This document shows, in pieces, positions 9,132 to 17,002 of a stretch of 64,000 bases of DNA (position 1 is its first letter; every line of letters starts with the position of its first letter). The position numbers and the translations under genes were made by a program. The stretch is from JAAYEA01 sp012689325 (GTDB lineage: Bacteria; Chloroflexota; Anaerolineae; JAAYEA01): the NCBI GenBank assembly GCA_036841525.1, contig DAITVZ010000001.1, positions 62,001 through 126,000 of the forward strand, given 5' to 3'. Under the pieces are notes generated by a model that was given only the letters and a program-made list of their open reading frames with translations, did not search any database and was not told the DNA's origin.

Positions 9132-9176
9132 TCCACATTTCAGCGCTTGGCGGCGGCGAGGTGGGGGAGGGTATTG

Positions 9177-9782
9177 ATGACCAACGATGCGCAAGACGGC
9201 AATCCGCCGGAGGATTGGCATCTCTGGCTGACCGCGCTATTCGATCCTGATGAGACGAACCGGGCGGTGGCGGCCCAGGTGTTGGGCAGCTCGGGCGACC
9301 CCGAGGCCATCCCTCCCTTGCTGGCCGCGCTGGACACGGTCGTGGGCATGGTGGCCGGGGGCGGGCCGGTGGCCCGCGCCCTGGTCGAACTGCGCGACGT
9401 GTGGACCGTGGAGATCTTTGCCAAGGCGCTGACCGACCCGCGGGCGTACGTCCGCCGCGCCGCGGCTGAGGCGCTGGGGTGGCTGCGCGATCCGCAGGCC
9501 CTGGAGGCCCTGGTGGGCGTCCTGCAGGACGAGGCCTTTGGCGTGCGCCTCGAGGCGGCCTGGGCCCTGGGCGAGATCGGCGATCCGAGCGTGCTGGGAT
9601 CTTTGCTGGCCATGGTGCCAGATCAGGACTCGAACGTGCGCCGCAACGTGGCCGATGCCCTGGGGCAATTGGGCGACCCGCGCGCCAGGGAGGTCCTGTT
9701 GGGGCTGCTGGACGATGAGGACCTGGGCGTGCGCGCCGCGGCCGAGAGCGCGCTCAAGCGGCTTATCCCCGAGGCCGGCTAG
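9177..9782 (+). CDS. HEAT-repeat (PBS-lyase-type) protein
   Basis: The 201-residue protein consists almost entirely of HEAT-like helical pairs with the typical VRRAAAEALGWLRDPQALEAL pattern; about five repeats are visible between residues 20 and 195. Such scaffolds bind other proteins, and related repeats occur in phycobilin-lyase-like proteins, but no lyase role is implied. The ATG at 9177 has GGGGGAGG at 9163-9170; an upstream ATG at 9147 is in frame but lacks a ribosome site and lies close to the divergent promoter. It may share a transcript with the membrane protein gene at 9871. Confidence 0.8.
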   Translation: MTNDAQDGNPPEDWHLWLTALFDPDETNRAVAAQVLGSSGDPEAIPPLLAALDTVVGMVAGGGPVARALVELRDVWTVEIFAKALTDPRAYVRRAAAEALGWLRDPQALEALVGVLQDEAFGVRLEAAWALGEIGDPSVLGSLLAMVPDQDSNVRRNVADALGQLGDPRAREVLLGLLDDEDLGVRAAAESALKRLIPEAG

Positions 9783-9870
9783 CGCCGCCGGCCGCGCATC
9801 CCCCTTGATGAAACCCCGTGGGCGTCCCGCCCGTAGATTAGGCAGCCTATGAGCATTCGGAGGTACGATC

Positions 9871-10395
9871 TTGGCTGAATCGCGACCAACCATACGCCTT
9901 TGGGAGCTGTTCCTCTCCCTCGGCGTCTTTGTCATACTGGTGTTCTATGCGGTGACGGCGCTTTCCAGCGCGGACCTGATGTGGTTCTGGCCGCAATCGA
10001 GCGTCCCCCAACCGTCGCGCATCATCATCCATAACCAGGGCCAGGAGCGTGAGCTCACCGCCGAGATGGCCGAGTTCGAGCCGATCGCGGAGGCGGCAGC
10101 CCAGGTCTTTTCGCGCCTCGATACGGTCGCGCTGATCGAGGTGGGCCTCTCAGACGTGACCCTGGGACTGTACTGGAACGATGCGGTGGTGGTCGAGTTC
10201 TTTTACGAAGAGCCGATCCAGTTCCATGTGCCATTTCAAGCAGGCCGGCCCACCCAACTGCTCTTGCCGGTGAAAGGGCCGCATGCGGATAAGGGGCTCT
10301 TTTTCCGCGGCGCGCTTGGCCAATACTGGTTTGGCGCCATGCGCGTGCGCGATCCCGAGACCTTGCTCAAGGCCCTGGAGCCCTATACCTCCTGA
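9871..10395 (+). CDS. Membrane-anchored protein of unknown function
   Basis: I do not recognise a family for this 174-residue protein. Residues about 10-32 (LWELFLSLGVFVILVFYAVT) form one transmembrane helix with a short cytoplasmic N-terminus. The remaining 140 residues are predicted extracellular, mixed alpha/beta, and lack cysteines. It starts with TTG at 9871, supported by CGGAGG at 9859-9864. An intrinsic terminator follows at 10415-10453. Confidence 0.65.
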   Translation: MAESRPTIRLWELFLSLGVFVILVFYAVTALSSADLMWFWPQSSVPQPSRIIIHNQGQERELTAEMAEFEPIAEAAAQVFSRLDTVALIEVGLSDVTLGLYWNDAVVVEFFYEEPIQFHVPFQAGRPTQLLLPVKGPHADKGLFFRGALGQYWFGAMRVRDPETLLKALEPYTS

Positions 10396-10414
10396 TGAGC
10401 GGAACGCGAGATGG

Positions 10415-10453
10415 GCGCCTGGCAGCTCGGCCTGCCGGGCGCTTGTTGTTTTT
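10415..10453 (+). terminator. Intrinsic terminator after the 9871 gene
   Basis: GCGCCTGGCAG (10415-10425) pairs with CTGCCGGGCGC (10432-10442), with one wobble pair, followed by TTGTTGTTTTT. Confidence 0.8.
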
Positions 10454-10662
10454 CGGCGACTCGCGGAAAAGCGCGCTTCCTCGAAACGCTTTGCCCGTTT
10501 GCGCTATTGAGGTTTTCTGCGGTATAATCCGTGGCCTAGCATGGCTGGCCAGACCGTGGCGTGCCCCCGCCTCTGCCAGTCGAATCCGCGTAACCGGGAT
10601 CAAGTCAAGGTGTTCTGTAAGGTAGAAAATGCGCCAAGCACGATCTGGGTCAGGGCCGCGTG

Positions 10663-11211
10663 ATGAGTGAAAACGACGAAGCGGCCCTGGTTGAACGCGC
10701 CAAGCACGATCCTGAAGCCTTTGGCGTCTTGTACGAGACGCACGTGGACAGGATCTATAACTATATCTATTACCGGACGGGCAGCGTCCGCGATGCGGAA
10801 GACCTGACCTCGCGGACCTTTTTCCGCGCCTTGCGCGGCATCGAGCGGTATCAGCAGCAGGGGGTGCCTTTCTCCGCCTGGCTGTATCGCATCGCGCACA
10901 ACCTGGTGGCGAACTGGCACCGGGACACCAGCCGCCGCAAGGTCGTCTATCTGGATGAGCTCTCCATGGTGGCGGAGAGCCGACCGGGCCCGGAAGATGA
11001 GCTCGAGTTCATCGCCGAGGAGGCCTGGTTGCAGGGGGCGATCCGCCAACTGGACGCCGACCGGCAATTGCTCCTGACGCTCAAGTTCGGCGAGGGGCTA
11101 TCCAATATCGAGATCGGGCGGATCATGGGGCGCAGCGAAGGGGCCATCAAGTCCCTGTACCACCGCACCCTGATCGCCTTGAAAAAGCAATTGAGCCGGG
11201 AAGAATCCTGA
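10663..11211 (+). CDS. ECF-type RNA polymerase sigma factor
   Basis: The 182-residue protein has sigma region 2 (about 10-85: EAFGVLYETHVDRIYNYIYY, then DAEDLTSRTFFRAL) and region 4 with a helix-turn-helix (about 125-175: LSNIEIGRIMGRSEGAIKSL) and nothing between them, which is the group 4 architecture. It would transcribe a small regulon in response to a signal relayed by the membrane protein encoded next. ATG at 10663 and GTG at 10660 overlap, and neither has a strong ribosome site. A TATAAT hexamer lies at 10523-10528 without a good -35. The leader contains a 15-bp copy (10631-10645) of sequence found again inside the gene (10697-10711). Confidence 0.9.
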   Translation: MSENDEAALVERAKHDPEAFGVLYETHVDRIYNYIYYRTGSVRDAEDLTSRTFFRALRGIERYQQQGVPFSAWLYRIAHNLVANWHRDTSRRKVVYLDELSMVAESRPGPEDELEFIAEEAWLQGAIRQLDADRQLLLTLKFGEGLSNIEIGRIMGRSEGAIKSLYHRTLIALKKQLSREES

Positions 11212-11293
11212 CCTCCTGCCACGTAAGCTGCCGGGCGGTCCTGGCCAGGGATCCCCACAGGCAGGCCGCGCGAGGCCAAAAGGTATGGTAACG

Positions 11294-11686
11294 ATGCGAC
11301 AGAATAACTCGTTGGTTGATGTGCTCACCATGTACACCGATCGCCTGAATGAAGGGCGCGACATGGCGGCCGAGGTGGTGCGGACCTTTCCCGAGTACGC
11401 GCCCGATCTGGCCGCGCTATTGGACCTCACCAGGCGGCTCAAGGCGGCCCTGATGCCGGTCAAGCCGGCCTTGGCTTTTCGGCAGGCGTTGCGCGCGAAC
11501 CTGCTCGTGGCCCGGCACGCCAAGCTGGTGCCGCACATCACCATCCGCAACCCCTTTCGCCGCCAGCGCATCGTCCTGATCAGCGCGGCCATTGGCTCGG
11601 TCGTCTCGGTGGTCATCGGGGTCATCGCCGCGCTGGTGATCCGCAACCGGACGGCCGACCGCACCCATGGCCTTCCCTCCGCCTAG
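11294..11686 (+). CDS. Probable anti-sigma factor, single-pass membrane protein (DUF5667-like)
   Basis: The 130-residue protein follows the ECF sigma gene and is probably its inhibitor. The cytoplasmic part has the pattern of DUF5667-like proteins (TDRLNEGRDMAAEVVRTFPEYAPDLAALL), and a transmembrane helix lies at about residues 97-120 (IVLISAAIGSVVSVVIGVIA). There is no HxxxCxxC zinc motif, so it is not a ZAS-type anti-sigma factor. The ATG at 11294 fits the AAAAGG at 11278-11283 better than the ATG at 11285, which would sit almost on top of it. Almost nothing of the protein lies outside the membrane, so the input signal may come through another protein or through the membrane itself. The anti-sigma role is inferred from position and architecture. 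Confidence 0.65.
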   Translation: MRQNNSLVDVLTMYTDRLNEGRDMAAEVVRTFPEYAPDLAALLDLTRRLKAALMPVKPALAFRQALRANLLVARHAKLVPHITIRNPFRRQRIVLISAAIGSVVSVVIGVIAALVIRNRTADRTHGLPSA

Positions 11687-11712
11687 CACCCATCACCCGA
11701 GGAGTTGGCTCC

Positions 11713-12858
11713 GTGACCCAATATGCCCACCTGGTTGGCTGGGGCAAAGCGCTGCCCAAGACGGTCTTGACCAACGAAGACATGGCCAAGATCGTGGATA
11801 CCAGCGACGAGTGGATACGCGAGCACACCGGCATCCGCCAGCGGCACATCGCTGGCCCGGACGAGACCGCCAGCACCCTCTCCATCGAGGCGGGGCAGCA
11901 GGCCCTGGAGCGGGCCGGGGTCTCGGCTGCCGATGTGGACCTGATCATCCTGGCCACCTCCTCCCCCGACTATCAATTGCCCGGCGCCTCCTTTATGGTC
12001 CAGGCGGGGCTCGGAGCCGCGCGCGCGGCGGCCTTTGACCTAAAGGCGGGCTGCTCGGGGTTCGTGTATGGGCTGTCGGTGGGCTCGCAGTTCATCGCCA
12101 GCGGGGCCTATCGCCGCGTGCTCGTGATCGGCGCCGAGGTGGTCTCCGTTTGCCTGAACTGGAGCGACCGGCGCACCTGCGTCCTCTTTGGCGACGGCGC
12201 GGGGGCGGCGCTTTTGGAAGCCCGGGACGAGCCGGGCGGCATCCTCGCCTTTAGCCTGGGCGCGGACGGCACGCAGGTGGAAGCGTTGCGCGTGCAGGCC
12301 GCGGGCAGCAAGTACCCCCTCTGTTCCGAGTCCCTGCGCAACGGCATGAAGTTCCTAGAGCTGAACGGCAGCCAACTGCTCAGGTTCGCGCTGCGGGATA
12401 CGGTCCAGGGCTTGCTGGGGGTGGTCGAGTCGGCGGGCCTGACCATGGCGGATATCGATCTATTCGTGCCGGGCCAGTCCAACCAGCGGCTGCTGGAAGC
12501 GATCTGCAAGACGGTGGGCCTGCCGTTCGAGAAGGCTTTTATCAACATCGACAAGTATGCCAACACCTCGGCTGCCTCCGTGGCCATCGCGCTATGCGAG
12601 GCTTTTGAGCAGGGGCGCGCCAAGCCTGGCGATGATATCGCCCTGCTCGCCTATGGGGCCGGCCTCACCTGGGCCGCCGCAGTGCTGCACGTGGGCGCGC
12701 TGGACCAGTCGCCCATCGCCGTCTCCTGGCCGCTGGCGACCCGGCTGCAGAACCGCATGGACCGGGCCATGGTCACCCTGCGGACCGCCAGCGCCGCCGT
12801 GACCTCCCGGGCGGGGCGGTTGCGCCGGTCCTTGGGAACGCGCGACAGGGACCAATAG
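11713..12858 (+). CDS. Ketoacyl-ACP synthase III (FabH)-like protein with altered catalytic triad
   Basis: The 381-residue protein aligns along its length with FabH, the enzyme that condenses acyl-CoA with malonyl-ACP to start fatty acid synthesis. The nucleophilic Cys is present (C114 in AGCSGFVYG) and so is the Asn (N284 in NTSAAS). The His of the usual PHQAN motif is Gly here (G254 in VPGQSNQRL). A basic C-terminal tail of about 50 residues extends beyond the usual end. It may act in transacylation or ester formation rather than decarboxylative condensation, or another residue may serve. The start is GTG at 11713 with AGGAG at 11700-11704. It lies 26 bp after the anti-sigma gene and may be cotranscribed with it. 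I give no symbol because a genuine FabH role is doubtful. Confidence 0.8.
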   Translation: MTQYAHLVGWGKALPKTVLTNEDMAKIVDTSDEWIREHTGIRQRHIAGPDETASTLSIEAGQQALERAGVSAADVDLIILATSSPDYQLPGASFMVQAGLGAARAAAFDLKAGCSGFVYGLSVGSQFIASGAYRRVLVIGAEVVSVCLNWSDRRTCVLFGDGAGAALLEARDEPGGILAFSLGADGTQVEALRVQAAGSKYPLCSESLRNGMKFLELNGSQLLRFALRDTVQGLLGVVESAGLTMADIDLFVPGQSNQRLLEAICKTVGLPFEKAFINIDKYANTSAASVAIALCEAFEQGRAKPGDDIALLAYGAGLTWAAAVLHVGALDQSPIAVSWPLATRLQNRMDRAMVTLRTASAAVTSRAGRLRRSLGTRDRDQ

Positions 12859-12893
12859 GGCGTCGGCGGCGCGATGCCTTGGACGCCTCGCAT

Positions 12894-13427
12894 CTAGCCC
12901 TGCAAAGCCTCGATCACGGCCTTGTACTTGGCGTGGATCATCTTGCGGTCAAACTCCCAGAACTCGGCCAGCATGGCCTGTTGTTCCTCGTCCGATAGGT
13001 AGGCCATCGCCGCAGGGAAAAAGACCTGGTCCTCTTTGGCGATGTGTTTGCGATAAAACCCCGTCAGCGCCTGCAGTTCCGTGGCCAGTTCCGGCGCTGC
13101 CTCCGCCTCCCCGCGGCGATGCCGCTCTCTGGTCCCATCCAGGGCCCGGACGATCTGCCGACCGTCGAGGTGTTCTTGCCTTAGCTCGGCCATCACGCGC
13201 TGGTCATCCGGAGATAGTGGTTTGCGTGCCAGGTCGCGAAAGAGGATATCTTCTTCTTTGCCGTGGTGCGTGCGGTCGGCATACGTATGGACAAAGTCCA
13301 GGATCAGATCGATGGCCTCTGGATCGGCCAGGCCCGTTTCTCTGATGCGCTGCGCTTGGCGCTCGGCCGCGGTGAGCATCCGCTCGATCAGGCGGTGCTC
13401 GATCATCAGGGGTCCTCGCGCTTGCAT
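12894..13427 (-). CDS. Hemerythrin HHE-domain protein
   Basis: The 177-residue protein is a four-helix hemerythrin-like domain that would bind a di-iron centre. The spaced histidines and acids are visible in MIEHRLIERML, RTHHGKEEDILF, RQEHLDGRQIV and YRKHIAKEDQVFFP. Family members sense or carry oxygen or nitric oxide or protect iron centres. The ATG at 13427 has GGAGGT with a 6-nt spacer; the longer frame to 13487 has no ribosome site. The upstream region carries a perfect Crp-type and a near-perfect Fnr-type palindrome, which fits an oxygen- or NO-responsive gene. It converges with the ketosynthase gene. Confidence 0.85.
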   Translation of the reverse strand: MQARGPLMIEHRLIERMLTAAERQAQRIRETGLADPEAIDLILDFVHTYADRTHHGKEEDILFRDLARKPLSPDDQRVMAELRQEHLDGRQIVRALDGTRERHRRGEAEAAPELATELQALTGFYRKHIAKEDQVFFPAAMAYLSDEEQQAMLAEFWEFDRKMIHAKYKAVIEALQG

Positions 13428-13505
13428 AGTGATACCTCCGGCGGTGACTCTGCCCGCCAGCAGAGGGCGTAGGTCCCACGCGCCCACCTCTTGCCCATCA
13501 CACCC

Positions 13506-13523
13506 TTGTGAAGCTCCTCACAA
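13506..13523. promoter_or_regulatory. Perfect Crp-type operator palindrome
   Basis: TTGTGA-N6-TCACAA matches the Crp-family consensus at every arm position. It is centred about 87 bp upstream of the hemerythrin ATG on the minus strand. No Crp/Fnr regulator is encoded in the window. Confidence 0.7.
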
Positions 13524-13550
13524 AGCCTAGTGCCGCAGTAGGAAAATGCC

Positions 13551-13564
13551 ATGATGTAGATCAT
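13551..13564. promoter_or_regulatory. Fnr-like operator palindrome
   Basis: ATGAT-N4-ATCAT differs from the Fnr consensus TTGAT-N4-ATCAA only at the outermost base of each arm. It lies 43 bp, about four helical turns, from the Crp-type site. Confidence 0.5.
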
Positions 13565-13787
13565 ATCGCCCAGCGGCAGGGGCGCGCTTGGCCGGGGCCG
13601 TATCCAAGGGCTTGCTCAGCCGTCCCTACTAGTGGTCGCGCTGTTCGCCCAAGCGCACCCGGTGTCGGGCGCGCCCAGGCCTCAGCGCGCGGCTCTTTTC
13701 CTAGGCGTTGCGGCCGACTAGCGGGCCGCAGAGGGGGGAAGCCGGACGCCCACCATCGTAACATCACACTTGTGCGGGGAACGCTGC

Positions 13788-15929
13788 ATGAGATCGAGAG
13801 CACATCACATCCTGCTGACGCTGTTGCTGACCCTTGCCTTGCTGCCCTGGCACGGCAGGGCGATCCAGGCCGGGCCGCCGCTCCCCGCCGTCACCCCGCC
13901 GGGCGACCACCAGGCCATCGATCGCGTCGGCGATCCCTGGCCCCTGGCCTTGCGCGCGCCGTCGAAGCCCGCACCCCTGTCCGATCCGACGTCGGCGCCG
14001 GCCTTGGAAGCGCCCGAGCTGGCCGCCCAGCCGCCGGATGCGCCCGCCGCCGCGGCTCTGGCGCCCGACGCGATCCTGGGGGCCGGACTGGCCAGCGGCT
14101 ATGGCAACCTGGCGCCCTATACGCCCCCCGCGGCGAGCTATCCGGCGACCCCTGCCTCGGTGATGGGAACCCGCACCGCGAACGCCCTCTATGCCGGGCT
14201 GCCGACCTACCTCGATTGGGCCGTGGTGAATAGCGGCGACGCGCCCATCCTGGCGGGGTTCGAAACGCGCCTGTACCTCGACGGGCTGCTCATCGGCTCC
14301 TGGCGTGTCGAGGGGTTGCAGCCGCGCTGGTACGCCTATGTGGCCGATTTCGCCTATACCGTGACCACGCCGGGCTGGCACCGCTTGCGCCTGCTGGTGG
14401 ACGCGCGCCAAGAGGCCGTCGAAGCGGACGAGCAGGACAACTATTGGGAATACAGCTTTTACTGGCAGCCCATCGGCCAGCCCAACCTCCGGGCGGTCGT
14501 CCCGCCAGGCTGGCCGGCGGCGCTGGTGCTTTCCGCCGCCGCGGGGACGCGCGCGAGCGACACGCTCTGGGCTGGCCAGCCGACCTATTTCGACTGGGCC
14601 ATCATCAACGATGGGCCGGTTTCGGTGATGGCTTCCTTCCATACGACCCTCTACCTGGATGATCAGCGCATCGCCTCCTGGCAGACTGGCTCGCTCTTGC
14701 CCCGCTGGCTGGCCAAGACCGAGGATTGGTCCTATGCCGTCATGTCCCCCGGGTGGCACACCGTACGTCTGGTGATCGACTCGGGCGGCGCGGTGGACGA
14801 GGCCAACGAGGCCGACAATGTCTGGGAGGGGCGCTTTTATTGGCAGGCGAGCGGCAAGCCCAACCTGCGGCCCTATCGCCCCGAGGGCTGGAGCGGCTCG
14901 CTGGTGGTGTCTTCGGCGGCGGGGACCAACACCTCCACCACGCTATACGCCGGCCAGCCCCTGTACCTGGACTGGGCGGTGATCAACGATAGCGTCGTCG
15001 CCATCGCCGGCACCTTTTACCACCACCTCTATGTCGACGGCCAGCGGGTGGCGAGCTGGTACTCCAGCCGCGTCGCTGGGCGCTGGTACATGACTTGCGT
15101 CGATTGGACCTACACCATCGCGCAGCCGGGCTGGCATCGCTTCGTGCTGGTCACGGACGCCACCGGCGCCGTGGCCGAGTCCGACGAGCGAGACAACGTC
15201 TGCCAGGTGGACCTCTGGCTCGAGGAGCGCGAGGTCAGGACCGTCGGCGTCGAGTGGGTGAACAGCTATCTGCGCTCGGGGCTATCCTACCTCCAGCACA
15301 ACGAGAGCAACGTCACGCGGCTGGTCGACGAGCTGGCGCGGATCGGCTGGAGCACGGCCTTCAACTGGGGCGAAGAGAGCGCCTGGGAGCGTGATTTCAA
15401 GGACGTGGCGCGGGGCGGCGCGGATAACCAGGTCGTGGACTCGGTGGCGCTGGCCTATTTCTCCGGGCACGGCAACCGCGACGGCCTGCTCTTTGACACG
15501 CAGCGCGACGACTATCACCTGCGCCATGACGAGGCGGCCTGGGGCGATGGCGGGCTGAACTGGCTGGTGGCCGATGCCTGCCTGGTGCTCAACAACGACG
15601 ATGGCCAGTGCATCCAGCGCTGGGCGCCGGCCTTCCGGGGGCTGCACATGCTGTTGGGGTTCGATACGGTTTGCTACGACACGCCCAGCCGCGGCGAGAA
15701 CCTGGCGCGCTACGCCGATGGCTCCTATTGGTGGCAGGGCGCGCTGCCGATCAAGGAGGCCTGGTTCCAGGCCGCCGCCGTCACCGAGAGCTCGGCGTCC
15801 TATAGCGCCGCGCTGATCGCCACGCAGCCGAATATCGATCCCAGCGGCGACTATTTGCCGGGGATCGGCAGCTACAGCCCGGACCCCGTCGCGCCGACCC
15901 AGTTCTTCCTCTGGCGGGTGCAGAATTGA
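13788..15929 (+). CDS. Secreted protein with three CARDB-like repeats and a caspase-like (DUF6345-like) domain
   Basis: The 713-residue protein has a signal peptide (about 4-30, LLTLLLTLALLPWHGRA), a Pro/Ala-rich spacer, and three tandem CARDB-like beta-sandwich repeats of about 120 residues (about 115-470), each with the pattern LYAGLPTYLDWAVVN...WHRLRLLVD. The last 240 residues resemble DUF6345. They contain FSGHG (His561) and, 37 residues later, ADACLV (Cys598), the order and context of the His-Cys dyad of clan CD (caspase/gingipain-like) peptidases. The protein could therefore be an extracellular protease held on adhesive repeats. The ATG at 13788 is chosen over TTG at 13770 because it places the basic N-region directly before the hydrophobic core. 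The next gene is probably its partner. Confidence 0.75.
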   Translation: MRSRAHHILLTLLLTLALLPWHGRAIQAGPPLPAVTPPGDHQAIDRVGDPWPLALRAPSKPAPLSDPTSAPALEAPELAAQPPDAPAAAALAPDAILGAGLASGYGNLAPYTPPAASYPATPASVMGTRTANALYAGLPTYLDWAVVNSGDAPILAGFETRLYLDGLLIGSWRVEGLQPRWYAYVADFAYTVTTPGWHRLRLLVDARQEAVEADEQDNYWEYSFYWQPIGQPNLRAVVPPGWPAALVLSAAAGTRASDTLWAGQPTYFDWAIINDGPVSVMASFHTTLYLDDQRIASWQTGSLLPRWLAKTEDWSYAVMSPGWHTVRLVIDSGGAVDEANEADNVWEGRFYWQASGKPNLRPYRPEGWSGSLVVSSAAGTNTSTTLYAGQPLYLDWAVINDSVVAIAGTFYHHLYVDGQRVASWYSSRVAGRWYMTCVDWTYTIAQPGWHRFVLVTDATGAVAESDERDNVCQVDLWLEEREVRTVGVEWVNSYLRSGLSYLQHNESNVTRLVDELARIGWSTAFNWGEESAWERDFKDVARGGADNQVVDSVALAYFSGHGNRDGLLFDTQRDDYHLRHDEAAWGDGGLNWLVADACLVLNNDDGQCIQRWAPAFRGLHMLLGFDTVCYDTPSRGENLARYADGSYWWQGALPIKEAWFQAAAVTESSASYSAALIATQPNIDPSGDYLPGIGSYSPDPVAPTQFFLWRVQN

Positions 15930-15979
15930 GAGAGGGCGCGCACCACCGAGTCGCAAAGGGCACGGAGAGAAACCTGGTT

Positions 15980-16984
15980 ATGAACGGACGAGAAAGAGAG
16001 AGGGCCCCGCGCGGAGGCGCTCCGTATGCAGGGACGCGTCGCGGGACCTGGCTCAAGTTCCCGGCTTGGCTCGCCGCGGCGCTGTTGGCCGTCTTGCTGG
16101 CGGGGAGCGCCCGCTGGAGCCCGTCCGCGCCGCCGCTGGGCCTGCAGATCAAGGCGCCTCGGGCCCAGTTGGACCTCACGCTCTCAGGCCAGCTCCCGCC
16201 GTCGCCCGAGTCGGCGATGGTGTACCAGGTCGTCTATCCGCAGGTCGACGAGGGCTACCTGGCCCGGCTGGCCGCCGCCTTTGGCCTGGACCCGGCGAGC
16301 AGCCGCCAGGGCGAGACGGTGGTGCTGGCCCGCGGCGCGCAGAGCCTGGAGGTGTACCCTCAGACCGGGGCCTTTTGGTACAAGGACGCCGAGCGGCTCT
16401 GGCAGCCGGATGGCCGCGCCCCTGCCGAGGAGGCCGGGATCGCGCTGGCCGAGGCCTTTTTGGCGGCGCGGGGCTTGCTCCCCGGCGATGCGCTCTTTGA
16501 GGGCACCGGCCACAGCCAGCTCACGGTCTATGATGCCGCCACCGGCAGCTCGACGGTGCGCGACACGGACCTGCACGTCAACTATCGTCTCTGCATCAAC
16601 GGCGCGCCGGTGGAGGGCCCGGGCGGCAAGATCAAGGTCTATCTCGGGGAGGGGAACCGCGTGGTGGGCCTGTATTGGGCGGCTTTCGAGATCGCCCCGG
16701 CGCGGGCGCAGCCCATCATCTCGCCGCAGCAGGCCCTGGAGCACTTGAGACAGGATGGCATCGCCACCACGGTGAAGGATCCCCGGTCGGCCACCGTCAG
16801 CCAGGTCTCCCTCGCCTATCTGGCCGGCCCCGGGAACGAGGCGCAGGAGTTCCTGGAGCCGGTTTACCGCGTCAGTGGCGTGGTGGCGGGCGAGGCCGAA
16901 GAGGAGCGCTTTGTGCAATATGTCCCGGCGCTGGTGGGGCAGTACCGCTCGCCCATCCGGGAGCCGGCAGCCCCGGAACGCTAA
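15980..16984 (+). CDS. Membrane-anchored or secreted protein, partner of the caspase-like gene
   Basis: The 334-residue protein has a basic N-terminus and one hydrophobic segment (about residues 20-42, FPAWLAAALLAVLLAGS), so it is anchored or exported. The outer part has two regions rich in strand and helix (VYQVVYPQVDEGYLARLAAA and a later ISPQQALEHLRQDG segment) that recall PepSY- or YycH-like folds, but I cannot assign it firmly. The frame is open from TTG at 15926, overlapping the stop of the preceding gene; the ATG at 15980 has GGAGA upstream and gives a normal anchor. Its position directly after the caspase-like gene suggests a partner or inhibitor role, which is inference. Confidence 0.6.
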   Translation: MNGRERERAPRGGAPYAGTRRGTWLKFPAWLAAALLAVLLAGSARWSPSAPPLGLQIKAPRAQLDLTLSGQLPPSPESAMVYQVVYPQVDEGYLARLAAAFGLDPASSRQGETVVLARGAQSLEVYPQTGAFWYKDAERLWQPDGRAPAEEAGIALAEAFLAARGLLPGDALFEGTGHSQLTVYDAATGSSTVRDTDLHVNYRLCINGAPVEGPGGKIKVYLGEGNRVVGLYWAAFEIAPARAQPIISPQQALEHLRQDGIATTVKDPRSATVSQVSLAYLAGPGNEAQEFLEPVYRVSGVVAGEAEEERFVQYVPALVGQYRSPIREPAAPER

Positions 16985-17002
16985 GCAGGAGGCCAGCAGA
17001 CG

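Larger units (their letters stand above)
13428..13787. other. Divergent intergenic region between the hemerythrin and CARDB/caspase-like genes
   Basis: This stretch of about 360 bp holds two palindromic operator candidates (13506-13523 and 13551-13564) and no convincing gene. I saw no clear -35/-10 pair, as expected for activator-dependent promoters. Confidence 0.5.
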
